The notes under the pieces are model-generated. The model saw only the letters and a list, made by a program, of their open reading frames with translations, did not search any database and was not told where the DNA came from. The translations under genes and the position numbers were made by a program. Below, piece after piece: positions 53,716 through 63,614 of a stretch of 64,000 nucleotides of DNA. Positions within the stretch are counted from its first letter, which is position 1. Each line of letters starts with the position of its first letter. The DNA comes from Synechococcus sp. BO 8801 (GTDB lineage Bacteria > Cyanobacteriota > Cyanobacteriia > PCC-6307 > Cyanobiaceae). Where the stretch lies: positions 100,517 to 164,516 of the forward strand of contig NZ_NQKY01000007.1 of the NCBI RefSeq assembly GCF_002252675.1. Direction: 5' to 3'.

Positions 53716-56700
53716 ATGCGCCGACGCACCACATTGATAATCATCAGTGGAGCGCTTCTTTCGGGCACCTCGCTTCTGATCTTCACCCACCTGCTGGATC
53801 AGCGCAGTTCCAACGACTTACGCCGCCAGGATGATCGGATCGCCGGGCGGCTGTGCACCGCCCTGCAGGGCGTCGAGCGCAGCCTCAGCACCCCGGGGCC
53901 GCCCCTGGCCTCCCTGGGGCTGCAGTCCGTCGCCGAGGCGGAGCTGGCGAACTCCCCCGTTCCGGCGGTGATGGCAACGGGGTCCGCGACCCTGAAGGGC
54001 AGGCCCCTGGTCTGCCCCCGACGCTTCACCCGGCTGGTGCTGGTGGTGGCGGACGAACCGAGCCAGGGGAATGCCCTGCTTTTCACCACGGGCCCCGCCC
54101 GCCGGCGGGCCCCCGAATGGATCCGGCTCTCCGGGGCCAGCCTGGTCAACCGCGATCAAGAAGGCGACAGGCAGATCCGGCTGGCCCCATGGACCGCCCT
54201 GGAGGCGAAGGGGATCGTGAAGGGAGCGCCGGCCGGTTCGCTCTACCGGGTGGATTTCGGGGATCTGGCGGTGGGGCTGACCCTGGCGCCGGCCCTGCCC
54301 ACCCAGGCGGATCGCGTCCGCAACCTCGCCCTGACCCTGGGGCTGCTGGGGATCGGAACGAGCGTGGCGATCGCCTGGCGTTCCAGCCACAACCGGAGGA
54401 AGGAGCAACCGGTGACCGGAAGCTTCCGCAAGCACGGCCAGACGTCCTTCCTGACGCACTACGCCCTGGTGAAGGATCTTGAGGCATCGGCCCTCAGGAA
54501 GCACGCGGAACGCGGCGAAGACGGCTTCCTGGTGACCATCGACTTCCGCTATCTCGAACGGCAACGCGGCTATCTCAGTGAGGTGGAGATCAACGACATC
54601 CTCACGAAAGCCTGTCGGGCGATTGACAAGGGATGGGCTGTGCATCCCGGCTTCAACTTCTACCACGTCTCGAAAAACAAGATCGCCCTGATCGTGCGGG
54701 CCTCCGGCAGCATTCCCATCGATGACAACGCTGCCTGTGAGGCGCTCCTGGCCCGTCTGCTCGGCATTGTCTCCGGATCGATCCAGATCTCCAGCGATAC
54801 CGTGCTCGCCTGGGACGATGTGACCATCACCGGGCAGCGATTTCAGCTGGATGCCCCACCCGAAACCCTGCTGACGATGCAGGCCTTCGGGGAGATACTG
54901 GCGGCCGAAGACAGACGTTCCTACCGCCTCGTGAAGAGCGGTGATGATCTGCTCGTCAAGGATAAGGGCGAGATCAGAAGCCAACTCACGTCCCTGAAGG
55001 CCAGTGACCTGGAACTGCGCTTCCAGCCGATTCTTCAGCTCAGCAATCCAGGCCATTTCGGGCTTGAACTGCTGATCCGCTTCCTGCCGCCGGCCCTGAG
55101 CAAGCTCGGCACGGGGCACGTGATTCAGCTGGCCCATGACATCGGCATCGCCCACAAGATCGATGCCCTTGTGGTGAGCAGGCTCAACGACGTGCAACAG
55201 CAGATCAATGCCTCGGAGTTTCTGCGTCATCGCATCGAGTATGTCTCCGTCAACATCAGCTCTGATTCCGTCTCCACCGATCAGCGCCTCAACCAGCTGA
55301 TCGGTTTGGTCAAGCACCATGGCATCGACAGCTCGATTTTCTGCATTGAGATCACGGAGATGGCCGCCACGGACATTCTGGCGGGATCGGAGGGGGTGAC
55401 AACGGCTTCGGAGCGGCTGATGCGGGAGCTGAACTTCAGAATCTTCATCGACGACTTCGGCTCCGGACTCTCCAACTACCGACGCATCAGCGAAGCCTGG
55501 TACGACGCCATCAAGCTCGACATTGATCTGATCAAGGGGGTCGATCGTTCCTTCCGGCTGCAGCGCTATGTCGGCTCCTTCATCGACACCGTCCACGCCC
55601 TCGGCAAGACCGTGGTCTGTGAGGGCGTCGAAACCCACAACGAACTCACCGCCGTCATCCGGCTGGGAGCTGATGCCCTGCAGGGGTTCCTCGTCTCGCC
55701 ACCCCTTCCCCTGGAGGAGGTGGAGTCGTTCATCCGATCCTCCGAATGGGCGGACCGCGATTCCCTGCAGCAGACGCTGGAGCAGATCCGTGCCACATCA
55801 AGACTGCGCGATTCCGGGCATGGCGACGAATTCAACACCTCCGACAGGAAAATTCCGCTGGAGCGCTACATCATCGACAACTGGTCGAGGCTGCGCAGCC
55901 TCGAGGAGTTCGTGCTCCTGTTCGTCAATGAACTGAAGTCCTGGGGCCTGGAGATCCACCGTTTCTCCCTGGCCTTCCTACCCGACCAGGATGACATCGA
56001 CTGCAGCCAGTATGTCTGGGTGAGCTCCAGGCCGGGCCTTGTCAGCACCCTGCGCATGGAGCGGGACTTCCTGGAGCAGGATGAACACCTGCGCAGCCCC
56101 CTGCATTTCATCGCCACCAGGAGCAAGGTGTTTCGGCAGCAGCTGGTCGCCACGAAGGACAACGGCTTCCCCTTTCTGGACTCCCTCAGGGAGGTGGGCT
56201 GCAGCGATTACCTCGGCATCCGACTGGACTCACGCGGGGTTTCCATCCCGGTGCTCACGATCGCCCTGCATGAAGGCAGCGTCTTCAGCGACCAGGAGGT
56301 GCAACGCATCGAAGCGATGAGCAGCCTGCTGAGCCTGCTGTTCTATGCCTTCGAGAGCGAGCGCTCGAAGCGGCTGGCGATGCTGGATCCCCTCACCCAG
56401 CTCGCCAATCGCCGCAGCTTCGATTCCTTCCTGAAGGGGAATGTCTCCGCCTCCAGAGCCGCCCAGGTCAACCTGTCCCTGGCACTCATCGACATCGATC
56501 AGTTCAAGGTGGTGAATGATGTTCTGGGCCACGCCTACGGCGACCGATGCCTCAAGGAGATCGCCGATGCCCTGCGGACGTCCCTGCGCCGAAAAAGCGA
56601 CTTCGTGGCCCGGCTGGGGGGCGAGGAATTCGCCATCATCCTGCCCAAGACCGATGCCGATGCCTCCCTGCTCCTGTGCGAGAAGCTGCGCGAGTCGATC

Positions 56701-56913
56701 CAGGACAAGGGCATCTACCACCCGGGAGTCGCCACCGGCAACGTCCTCACCGTCAGCATCGGCATCGCGGCCTGGGATCCGAACTCGATGGCCGAGTGCG
56801 ACGCCGACAGGCTGCTGCAGCTGGCCGACGACTGCCTCTACGAAGCCAAACGCCATGGCCGCAACCGGGTGGTCTGCCGGTCCCTGCACAGCCAGGTCGG
56901 CCTCTCCGCCTGA
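53716..56913 (+). CDS. Large membrane c-di-GMP protein with EAL, GAF and C-terminal GGDEF
   Basis: 1065 residues. Two TM helices (about 6-24 and 210-226) flank a periplasmic sensor part. A degenerate GGDEF-like region follows (about 245-400), then an EAL phosphodiesterase (about 430-690) with ELLIRF, EITEM, DDFGSG, KLD and EGVET. A GAF-like domain (about 725-870) and a GGDEF cyclase end it: LGGEEF near 969, inhibitory site RKSD near 959. Both catalytic domains look intact. The order EAL then GGDEF is the reverse of the common arrangement. Strong ribosome site at 53705-53713. Confidence 0.9.
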   Translation: MRRRTTLIIISGALLSGTSLLIFTHLLDQRSSNDLRRQDDRIAGRLCTALQGVERSLSTPGPPLASLGLQSVAEAELANSPVPAVMATGSATLKGRPLVCPRRFTRLVLVVADEPSQGNALLFTTGPARRRAPEWIRLSGASLVNRDQEGDRQIRLAPWTALEAKGIVKGAPAGSLYRVDFGDLAVGLTLAPALPTQADRVRNLALTLGLLGIGTSVAIAWRSSHNRRKEQPVTGSFRKHGQTSFLTHYALVKDLEASALRKHAERGEDGFLVTIDFRYLERQRGYLSEVEINDILTKACRAIDKGWAVHPGFNFYHVSKNKIALIVRASGSIPIDDNAACEALLARLLGIVSGSIQISSDTVLAWDDVTITGQRFQLDAPPETLLTMQAFGEILAAEDRRSYRLVKSGDDLLVKDKGEIRSQLTSLKASDLELRFQPILQLSNPGHFGLELLIRFLPPALSKLGTGHVIQLAHDIGIAHKIDALVVSRLNDVQQQINASEFLRHRIEYVSVNISSDSVSTDQRLNQLIGLVKHHGIDSSIFCIEITEMAATDILAGSEGVTTASERLMRELNFRIFIDDFGSGLSNYRRISEAWYDAIKLDIDLIKGVDRSFRLQRYVGSFIDTVHALGKTVVCEGVETHNELTAVIRLGADALQGFLVSPPLPLEEVESFIRSSEWADRDSLQQTLEQIRATSRLRDSGHGDEFNTSDRKIPLERYIIDNWSRLRSLEEFVLLFVNELKSWGLEIHRFSLAFLPDQDDIDCSQYVWVSSRPGLVSTLRMERDFLEQDEHLRSPLHFIATRSKVFRQQLVATKDNGFPFLDSLREVGCSDYLGIRLDSRGVSIPVLTIALHEGSVFSDQEVQRIEAMSSLLSLLFYAFESERSKRLAMLDPLTQLANRRSFDSFLKGNVSASRAAQVNLSLALIDIDQFKVVNDVLGHAYGDRCLKEIADALRTSLRRKSDFVARLGGEEFAIILPKTDADASLLLCEKLRESIQDKGIYHPGVATGNVLTVSIGIAAWDPNSMAECDADRLLQLADDCLYEAKRHGRNRVVCRSLHSQVGLSA

Positions 56914-56917
56914 CCCC

Positions 56918-57205
56918 ATGACCCACCCGAGCGTCCCCCCCGTGCATGTGCGCCTGTTCGCCGGCCTGCGCGAACAGGCGGGCTGGGGCGAACGGCTCAT
57001 CCAGCTCGACGCCCGCCCAGGTGCCCAGCGCACCACCGCCGCGGATCTCTGGCGGCAGCTGGCCCTGGACGGCGGCCCCGGCGAGGAGGGCGCCGAGCTG
57101 CCGGCCACGGTCCGGGTGGCCATCAACCAGGCCTTCGCCGCCCCCGACAGCCCCCTGTCCCCCGGCGACGAGGTGGCCTTCCTGCCCCCGATCACCGGAG
57201 GCTGA
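56918..57205 (+). CDS. moaD: Molybdopterin synthase small subunit
   Basis: 95 residues, ubiquitin fold, ending in the essential Gly-Gly (PPITGG) that is thiocarboxylated. VHVRLFAGLREQAG is the first strand. It donates sulfur to precursor Z with MoaE, encoded 3 bp downstream. Confidence 0.93.
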   Translation: MTHPSVPPVHVRLFAGLREQAGWGERLIQLDARPGAQRTTAADLWRQLALDGGPGEEGAELPATVRVAINQAFAAPDSPLSPGDEVAFLPPITGG

Positions 57206-57208
57206 CCG

Positions 57209-57694
57209 ATGTCCACCACCAGCCCCGTCCGCCCGGCAGCCCCGATCGTGGTGCAGCTCCTGGAGGCCCCCTTCCAGCCGCTGGAACGGCTGGCGGCCTG
57301 GCAGCGGAGCCTGGCTGCCGAGGGGCCCGACGCCACGAGCTCAGCCGCCGAAAGCCACTTCATCGGCCGCGTCCGCCCCACCACCGCCGCCGGCGAGCCC
57401 CTCGAGGCCCTGGAACTGGAGCACTATCCCGGCATGACCGAGGCCCAGCTGCGGAGCCTCGCCGAGGCCTGCGCGGCGCGCCACGGGGCGGGCGCGGTGC
57501 TGGTGGCGCACCGGGTGGGGCGGGTGCGGCCGGGGGAGGCCATCGTGCTGGTGGCCGTCCAGGCCGACCGCCGCGGTCCCGCCCTGCGCTGCGTCCAGGA
57601 GCTGCTGGAGGATCTCAAGCACCACGCCCCCTTCTGGAAACGGGAGTGGAGCGGCGGCCGCGGCACCTGGGTGGCCGGCAACACACCGCTGTGA
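57209..57694 (+). CDS. moaE: Molybdopterin synthase large subunit
   Basis: 161 residues: FIGRVRP, LELEHYPGMTEAQL, VLVAHRVGRVRPGEAIVLVAV and the catalytic Lys pair in DLKHHAPFWKRE. Together with MoaD it converts cyclic pyranopterin to molybdopterin. Confidence 0.95.
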   Translation: MSTTSPVRPAAPIVVQLLEAPFQPLERLAAWQRSLAAEGPDATSSAAESHFIGRVRPTTAAGEPLEALELEHYPGMTEAQLRSLAEACAARHGAGAVLVAHRVGRVRPGEAIVLVAVQADRRGPALRCVQELLEDLKHHAPFWKREWSGGRGTWVAGNTPL

Positions 57695-57728
57695 ACCCTT
57701 CCACTCCCCTCCCTTCGCACCCCGTTCC

Positions 57729-58310
57729 ATGGGCCAGTCCAGCGACGCCCTCTCGGCCGACCAGATCACCTTCATCGCCGCCCAGAAGCTCTTCTTCGTC
57801 GGCACCGCCACCGCGGACAGCACGGTGAACGTGTCCCCCAAGGGGCGGGATGCGTTGCGGGTGCTCGACGAGCGCCGGGTGATCTGGCTCAACCTCACCG
57901 GCAGCGGCAACGAGACCGCCGCCCACGTGCAGGCATGCCCGCGCATGACGCTGATGTTCTGTGCCTTCGAGGGCCCGCCCCAGATCCTGCGGCTCTACGG
58001 CACCGCCCGCACCATCCAGCGGGGCGAGGCCGGCTGGGACGGCCTGTACGCCCACTTCGAGCCCCTGGCCGGCGCCCGCCAGATCTTCGACCTGGCCATC
58101 GAACGGGTCCAGACCTCCTGCGGCATGGCGGTGCCCCGCTACAGCTACGGCGGCGACCGCACCGAGCTCGACAGCTGGGCGCGCCGGAAGGGGAACGACG
58201 GCCTGGAGCGCTACTGGAAGCGCAAGAACCGCCGCAGCATCGACGGCCTCCCCGCCCCGATTCCGGCGCCGATCACCGCCCCCGGAGCGCCTGAGGCCAG
58301 CAGCGACTGA
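57729..58310 (+). CDS. Pyridoxamine 5'-phosphate oxidase-family flavoprotein
   Basis: 193 residues: KLFFVGTATADSTVNVSPKG and YGTARTIQRG are the split-barrel FMN-binding pattern; CGMAVPRYSYGGDRTELDSW in the second half is typical of this subgroup. Not necessarily PdxH; many relatives reduce other substrates. It is 34 bp after moaE. Confidence 0.85.
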   Translation: MGQSSDALSADQITFIAAQKLFFVGTATADSTVNVSPKGRDALRVLDERRVIWLNLTGSGNETAAHVQACPRMTLMFCAFEGPPQILRLYGTARTIQRGEAGWDGLYAHFEPLAGARQIFDLAIERVQTSCGMAVPRYSYGGDRTELDSWARRKGNDGLERYWKRKNRRSIDGLPAPIPAPITAPGAPEASSD

Positions 58311-58311
58311 C

Positions 58312-59553
58312 TCAGAGCAGCGGCAGCCGCAGCAGCTGGGCCCACAGCTCCGTGCCGGCCTCCAGGGCACCCACCTCGGCGGGGATCTCCAGCAGCAGGT
58401 CGGCCCCCTGCAGCGAGCCGATGCGGGAGGAGGCCTGGCTGCCCTCCACCAGCGCCAGCAGGGCGCCGTCGCCAGCCACCGCCAACCGGGCCCGGGCCAG
58501 TTCGGGCCGGCCGGCGCCCCGTTTCAGGGGCGAGGCCAGCCGCACCTTCAGCCGCGGCAGCAGCACCACCTCGCCCCCCTCCAGCTGCTGCAGGGCCGGC
58601 CACAGCAGCTGCAGGGCCGTGATCGCCGCGGCCACCGGGTTGCCGGGCAGGCCGAAGAAGGGGCGAGTCCCCAGCCGGCCGAAGGCGAAGGGCCGGCCGG
58701 GCTTGAGGAACAGCTTCCAGAAGCCCACCTCCCCCAGCTCGCTCAGCAGGGGCCGGATCCAGTCGCTGTCGCCGGCGGACACGCCGCCGGTGCTGACCAC
58801 CACGTCGCAGCCGGCGGCCAGCTCCCGCAGCGCCCGGCGGAGGGCGGCGGGATCGTCGGCCACCACCCGCTGCTCGCTGACGGGGTAGCCCAGCCGCTCC
58901 AGCAGGGCCCGCAGCAGGGTGCCGTTGCTCTCCCAGATCTGCCCCGGCCCCCGGGCCGCGCCGGCCGCCACCAGCTCATCGCCGCTGATCAGCAGCCCCA
59001 CCCGCGGCTGGACACGCACCTCCAGCGCCGCCACGCCGCAGCTGGCCAGCCGCCCCAGGGCGGCGGCCCCCAGCCGCACCCCGGCCGGCAGCAGTGCGTC
59101 GCCGGCGGCGGCCTCCTCCTCCGGGGCCCGGATCCAGGGGTTGGGACCCGCCTCTCCGGTGAGCACAAGGCTGTCGGCAGCGGGATCGGGCGTCACCAGC
59201 TCCTGGGGCAGCACCCGCTGGGCCCCCTCGGGCAGGGGCGCGCCGGTGAGGATCCGGATCGCCTCCCCCGCCGCCAGCACCGCTCCGTAGGGCGCGCCGG
59301 GGGCGGAGCGGCCCACCAGGGACCAGCGGCGGCCAGGGCTGGGGGCCTCGGCTTCGGCGATGGCGTAGCCATCCATGATCGAGGCCCGGAAACCCGGCAC
59401 GGCCTCGGCGGCCCGCACCGGCTCGGCGCTCACCCGGCCCAGGCAGCGCGCCAGCGGCAGCCGCTCACGGCCCGTCAGCGGGGTGATCGCCGCCAGCACC
59501 CGGCGCCGTGCCTCCTCCAGGGGGAGGCCTTCGCGGGGGAACGGCTCAGCCAT
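58312..59553 (-). CDS. moeA: Molybdopterin molybdenumtransferase
   Basis: 413 residues. Domains: [34 protein letters not shown], then the MoeA/MogA fold with [11 protein letters not shown] and [11 protein letters not shown]. It inserts molybdate into adenylated molybdopterin. Overlaps moaC by 8 nt. Confidence 0.95.
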   Translation of the reverse strand: MAEPFPREGLPLEEARRRVLAAITPLTGRERLPLARCLGRVSAEPVRAAEAVPGFRASIMDGYAIAEAEAPSPGRRWSLVGRSAPGAPYGAVLAAGEAIRILTGAPLPEGAQRVLPQELVTPDPAADSLVLTGEAGPNPWIRAPEEEAAAGDALLPAGVRLGAAALGRLASCGVAALEVRVQPRVGLLISGDELVAAGAARGPGQIWESNGTLLRALLERLGYPVSEQRVVADDPAALRRALRELAAGCDVVVSTGGVSAGDSDWIRPLLSELGEVGFWKLFLKPGRPFAFGRLGTRPFFGLPGNPVAAAITALQLLWPALQQLEGGEVVLLPRLKVRLASPLKRGAGRPELARARLAVAGDGALLALVEGSQASSRIGSLQGADLLLEIPAEVGALEAGTELWAQLLRLPLL

Positions 59554-60106
59554 CGCTCTCCCCGGCCAGGCCCCGGACGTCGGGGTGCTGCCAGGGGCCG
59601 CGGCGCCCCCCTTCCTTGCGCAGCAGCCGCACCGGGCCGATGGTCATGGCCGGATCAGCCGACTTGACCATGTCGTAGAGGGTGAGCAGGCCCACCTGCA
59701 CCGCCGTCAGCGCCTCCATCTCCACGCCGGTGGCGCCGGTGGTGCGGGCGCTGGCCTCCAGCCGCAGCCCGCTGCCGTCGGCCATCGGCTCGATCAACAC
59801 CTCCAGGCCGGTGAGGGCGATCGGATGGCACAGGGGAATCAGCTCCCAGGTGCGCTTGGCGCCCTGGATCGCCGCCACCCGGGCCACCGCCAGCACATCC
59901 CCCTTGGCCGCCCGGCCCTCCAGCACCAGGGCCAGCACCTCCGGCGCCATGGAGATGCAGCCCTCGGCCACGGCGCGGCGGTCACTGGCGGGCCGGTCGC
60001 CCACCTCCACCATGTGCACCTGGCCGGCGGCGTTGAGGTGCGAGAGGCCAGGCTGGTTCATGCCGGGGCGCAAGCGTCGGGACGGTGCCCCCAGCATGGC
60101 GCTCAT
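59546..60106 (-). CDS. moaC: Cyclic pyranopterin monophosphate synthase
   Basis: 186 residues. [38 protein letters not shown] and [20 protein letters not shown] with KSAD give the active site. MoaC makes cPMP from the MoaA product. The ATG at 60106 overlaps the modBC stop (ATGA); a shorter start at 60061 is also typical for the family. Confidence 0.93.
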   Translation of the reverse strand: MSAMLGAPSRRLRPGMNQPGLSHLNAAGQVHMVEVGDRPASDRRAVAEGCISMAPEVLALVLEGRAAKGDVLAVARVAAIQGAKRTWELIPLCHPIALTGLEVLIEPMADGSGLRLEASARTTGATGVEMEALTAVQVGLLTLYDMVKSADPAMTIGPVRLLRKEGGRRGPWQHPDVRGLAGESDG

Positions 60107-61959
60107 CGCAGCGGCAGCAGCCCGCCCGCGGGCAGGGAGATCACCAGGGGGCCGCTTGCCGCAGCCGGGGCAAGGACGCTCCAGGCCCTTCGGGGCAGCT
60201 CCACCAGGATCGGTTCGCGTGGCCCGCCCCCCGGGAGGCCGGGCCCCGCGGGGCTGGCCTGGGGCACCACCGAGACGCTGACATGGCGCGGCCCCTCGCT
60301 CACCCCCACCACCCGGCAGGACCAGTGGTGGGCCGCCCCTGGCACGGCAGCGGCGGCGAGCTCCAGCTGGTGAGCCCGCATCCCCACGTGGCTGACGGCC
60401 GCCTCCAGGGGCTCCGGCAGCTCCAGGTCCAGGCCCCAGGCCAGGGCCCGCAGCCGGGTGGGCCCGAGCCACTGCACCGCGGAGATGTTCCTGCAGCCCG
60501 TCAGCCGCGCCACCGTCACGGCCCCGGGCCGCTCGAACACCTCCTCGCGGGGGCCATGGCGCAGCAGCGCCCCCCGGTCGATCACCAGCAGTTCCTCGCC
60601 CAGGCGGTAGGCCTCCTCCATGTCGTGGGTCACCAGCAGGGTGGGCACCCCGGAGCGGGCCGTCAGGTCCTCCATCAGCTGCTGGAGATGCTGGCGGCGG
60701 TGGGTGTCCTGGGAGGAGAGGGGCTCATCCAGCAGCAGCAGATCCGGATCGGTCACCAGGGCCCGGGCCAGGGCCGTGCGCTGCTGCTGGCCCCCCGAGA
60801 GCTGGGCGGGGAACAGCCGCGCCTGCTCCTGCAGCCCCACCGCCGCCAGCTGGGCCGCCACCCGGGCGTGGCGTTCGGCCGGCGGCAGGTTGGCCAGGCC
60901 GAAGCCCACGTTGGCGGCCACGCTCATGTGGGGGAAGAGGGCATCGTTCTGAAGCATCACGGCGATGCGGCGCCGCTCCGGAGGCAGGTCGATGCCCCGC
61001 TCCGCATCGAACAGCACCCGGCCGTTGAGCTCGATCCGCCCGGCCCGGGGGCGCTCCAGCCCGGCCAGCAGGCGCAGCAGAAGGCTCTTGCCGGCCCCGG
61101 AGGGCCCCAGGATCGCCAGCCGGCGGCAGGAGGTGTCGAGGGCCAGCTCGAAGCGGAAGTCACCGTGGCACTGCTGGAGCGCAAAGCGGAGGCCGAAGGG
61201 GCGCTCGAGCACCAGGGGGGGCACTGGAGGCCCCGGCGGCGACGGGGGCACGGCCGGGGCAGGCGCAGCCGCGGGTGTGCCCGGCCGGCGCGTCCGGCGG
61301 GAGCGGCTGAGGAACAGCTGCACCAGCCCCAGGCAGAGCCCGTTCAGCAGCAGCACCTGGCCGGTCCAAGCCCAGGCCCGGGGCAGGTCGCCGGCATCGA
61401 CGGCCGCGTAGATCGCCAGGGGCAGGGTCTGGGTGCGGCCGGGGATGTTGCCCGCCAGCATCAGGGTGGTGCCGAACTCCCCCAGGGCCCGGGCGTAGCT
61501 CAGGCTCAGGCCTGCCCCCAGCCCTGGCAGCACCAGGGGCAGGGTGATCCGCCGCCACACCCGCCACGGCCCAGCCCCCAGGCTGCGGGCCACCCCCTCC
61601 AGGCCGGGATCCAGCTGCTCCAGCGACGCCAGCAGGGTGCGGTACATCAGGGGGAAGGCCACCACCGCCGCGCTCAGCACCGTGGCGGGCCAGCTGAACA
61701 CCAGCTCCAGCCCCAGCCGCGCCAGGGGTTCCCCCAGGGGGCCGTAACGGCCCAGCAGCTGCAGCAGCACGAACCCCAGCACCGTGGGCGGCAGCACCAG
61801 GGGGGAGAGCAGCAGCAGGTCGGCCGTGGCGCGCCGCGCGCCCCGCCAGCGCCGCACCCGATCGGCGGCGAGGAACCCAGCCGGGAGCACCAGCAGCACC
61901 GCCAGGGTGGCGCTGCGCAGCGACAGCACCAGGGGCGACAGGCCGGGGCCGGCCTCCAT
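60103..61959 (-). CDS. modBC: ModB-ModC fusion: molybdate ABC permease and ATPase
   Basis: 618 residues. The N-terminal ~215 residues form the permease with the [17 protein letters not shown] region and the EAA-type loop [22 protein letters not shown] Pro-rich linker leads to an ABC ATPase: [35 protein letters not shown] and HDMEEA. The C-terminus (from about 480) is a molybdate-binding Mop-like part (NISAVQWLG). Fusion is known in cyanobacteria. Overlaps modA by 1 base. Confidence 0.94.
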   Translation of the reverse strand: MEAGPGLSPLVLSLRSATLAVLLVLPAGFLAADRVRRWRGARRATADLLLLSPLVLPPTVLGFVLLQLLGRYGPLGEPLARLGLELVFSWPATVLSAAVVAFPLMYRTLLASLEQLDPGLEGVARSLGAGPWRVWRRITLPLVLPGLGAGLSLSYARALGEFGTTLMLAGNIPGRTQTLPLAIYAAVDAGDLPRAWAWTGQVLLLNGLCLGLVQLFLSRSRRTRRPGTPAAAPAPAVPPSPPGPPVPPLVLERPFGLRFALQQCHGDFRFELALDTSCRRLAILGPSGAGKSLLLRLLAGLERPRAGRIELNGRVLFDAERGIDLPPERRRIAVMLQNDALFPHMSVAANVGFGLANLPPAERHARVAAQLAAVGLQEQARLFPAQLSGGQQQRTALARALVTDPDLLLLDEPLSSQDTHRRQHLQQLMEDLTARSGVPTLLVTHDMEEAYRLGEELLVIDRGALLRHGPREEVFERPGAVTVARLTGCRNISAVQWLGPTRLRALAWGLDLELPEPLEAAVSHVGMRAHQLELAAAAVPGAAHHWSCRVVGVSEGPRHVSVSVVPQASPAGPGLPGGGPREPILVELPRRAWSVLAPAAASGPLVISLPAGGLLPLR

Positions 61960-62777
61960 CAGGGGGCCCGACCGGGCAGGATCTCGAAGCCCTCGCGACG
62001 GAACAGGGCCCGGGCGGCGGGGCTGCCCAGGGAGCGCAGATAGGCCAGGGCCAGCTGGGGCTGGCGGCTGCTGCGCAGCACCGCGCCGCTGTAGCGGATC
62101 GGGGCATGGCTGGTGAGCGGGGCGGTGGCCACCACCCGCAGGCCCCCCAGTTGCACCGCATCGCTGCGGTACACGAAACCGGCGTCCACGTTGCCGTCAG
62201 CCACGGCCCGGGCCACGGCCCGCACCGACCCCAGGGGCACCAGCTTCGGGGCCACGGCCGCAGTGAGTCCTTTGTGGGCCAGCACCTGGCGGGCGTAGTC
62301 GCCGGCCGGCACGGTGCCGTCACCGATGGCGATGCGCCGCACCCCGGGGCCCGCCAGTCCCGTGACGTCCAGGGGGCGCCGCGGCGCCCGGGCCGGCACC
62401 ACCAGCACCAGCCGGTTGCCCAGAAGATCCCGGCGGCTGCCGGCCAGCAGCAGGCCCGCCCGCTCCAGAGTGTCCATCGGCCGGGCGCCCGCGGAGAGGA
62501 ACACATCCGCCGGGGCCCCCTGCTGGATCTGCTGTTGCAGCAGACCGGAGGCGCCGAAGTTGAACTGGGGCGGCGCCGTTCCCTGGCCCCTGGTGAAGGG
62601 AACGGCCAGGTCCTGCAGCGGCCCCGAAAGGCTGGCCGCCGCACTCACCAGCAGCGGCGGGGCCGCGGCCCTGGCCTCGCCCTGGCGGCCGCCCGCCGCG
62701 GCCACCAGGCCAACGACGAGCAGAGGTCCGGCCAGCAGAACCGCAACCGCTGCGCGCCGGGGCAGGGGGGTGGCCAT
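61959..62777 (-). CDS. modA: Molybdate-binding periplasmic protein
   Basis: 272 residues with a signal peptide (RRAAVAVLLAGPLLVVGLVAAAGG) and the ModA ligand segments SAAASLSGPLQDLAVPF, FGASGLLQQQIQQGAPADVFLSA and GVRRIAIGDGTVPAG. Delivers molybdate to ModBC for nitrate reductase cofactor. No Cys for lipidation. Confidence 0.92.
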   Translation of the reverse strand: MATPLPRRAAVAVLLAGPLLVVGLVAAAGGRQGEARAAAPPLLVSAAASLSGPLQDLAVPFTRGQGTAPPQFNFGASGLLQQQIQQGAPADVFLSAGARPMDTLERAGLLLAGSRRDLLGNRLVLVVPARAPRRPLDVTGLAGPGVRRIAIGDGTVPAGDYARQVLAHKGLTAAVAPKLVPLGSVRAVARAVADGNVDAGFVYRSDAVQLGGLRVVATAPLTSHAPIRYSGAVLRSSRQPQLALAYLRSLGSPAARALFRREGFEILPGRAP

Positions 62778-62797
62778 CGGCGGCGCAGTCGGAGGCC

Positions 62798-63607
62798 TCA
62801 GAAGGGTATCGGCATCGCCACATCGGCCGGCGACGGGGCGCAGGACGGCACCCGCTCCTGCACCACGGCGCCCACCACCACGATCGAAGGGGAGGCGAAC
62901 GCCTCGGCCTCGACCCGGTCGGCCAGAACGTCCAGGGTGGCCACCAGCTGCCGCTGGCCCCGCACGGTGCCCTGCTGGATCACGGCGGCGGGGGTGCTGG
63001 GGGCGAGCCCGCCTTCGATCAGCTCCGCGATGATGTGGCGCAGGTTGTGCAGCCCCATGTAGATCACCAGGCCGTCGCTGCTGCGGGCCAGGCCGCGCCA
63101 GTCGACGCCGGGGCGGCGCTTGTCGATCTCCTCGTGGCCGGTCACGAAGGTGACGCTCGATCCCGCCCGCCGGTGGGTGACCGGGATGCCGGCGTAGGCG
63201 GGGGCGGCGATGCCGGCCGTGACCCCCGGCACCACCTGCACCGGGATCCCGTGGGCCGCCAGGTGGGCCGCCTCCTCACCGCCGCGGCCGAACAGGAACG
63301 GATCGCCGCCCTTGAGGCGCACGATCAGCCGGTGGCGGCCGGCCAGCTCCCGCAGCACCGCGTTGGTGCTGGGCTGGGGCACCGAGTGGTGGCCGCGGCG
63401 CTTGCCGACGAAATGGCGCTCGCACCCTTCGGGCACCAAGTCCAGCAGGGCGGTGGGCACCAGGGAGTCGTAGACGAGGGCATCGCACTGCTGCAGCAGC
63501 CGGTGGGCCCGCAGGGTGAGCAGATCCGGATCCCCCGGGCCCGCCCCCACCAGGTACACGGTCCCGGGGCCGTCATCGACGCTGGGGGCCAGGGTCTCGT
63601 CCGTCAT
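62798..63607 (-). CDS. cobA: Uroporphyrinogen-III C-methyltransferase
   Basis: 269 residues: VYLVGAGPGDPDLLTLRAHR, LIVRLKGGDPFLFGRGGEEA and VPGVTAGIAAPAYAGIPVTHR are the SUMT signature. It makes precorrin-2 for sirohaem (nitrite reductase cofactor) and cobalamin. The stop of the upstream gene lies 7 nt before its ATG, so it belongs to a unit that enters from the right. Confidence 0.96.
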   Translation of the reverse strand: MTDETLAPSVDDGPGTVYLVGAGPGDPDLLTLRAHRLLQQCDALVYDSLVPTALLDLVPEGCERHFVGKRRGHHSVPQPSTNAVLRELAGRHRLIVRLKGGDPFLFGRGGEEAAHLAAHGIPVQVVPGVTAGIAAPAYAGIPVTHRRAGSSVTFVTGHEEIDKRRPGVDWRGLARSSDGLVIYMGLHNLRHIIAELIEGGLAPSTPAAVIQQGTVRGQRQLVATLDVLADRVEAEAFASPSIVVVGAVVQERVPSCAPSPADVAMPIPF

Positions 63608-63614
63608 GGCTCCG

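Noticed and set aside
53399..53734. A minus-strand 111-residue ORF in the promoter region of the c-di-GMP gene.
   Set aside because: No domain, overlaps both gene starts, no ribosome site.
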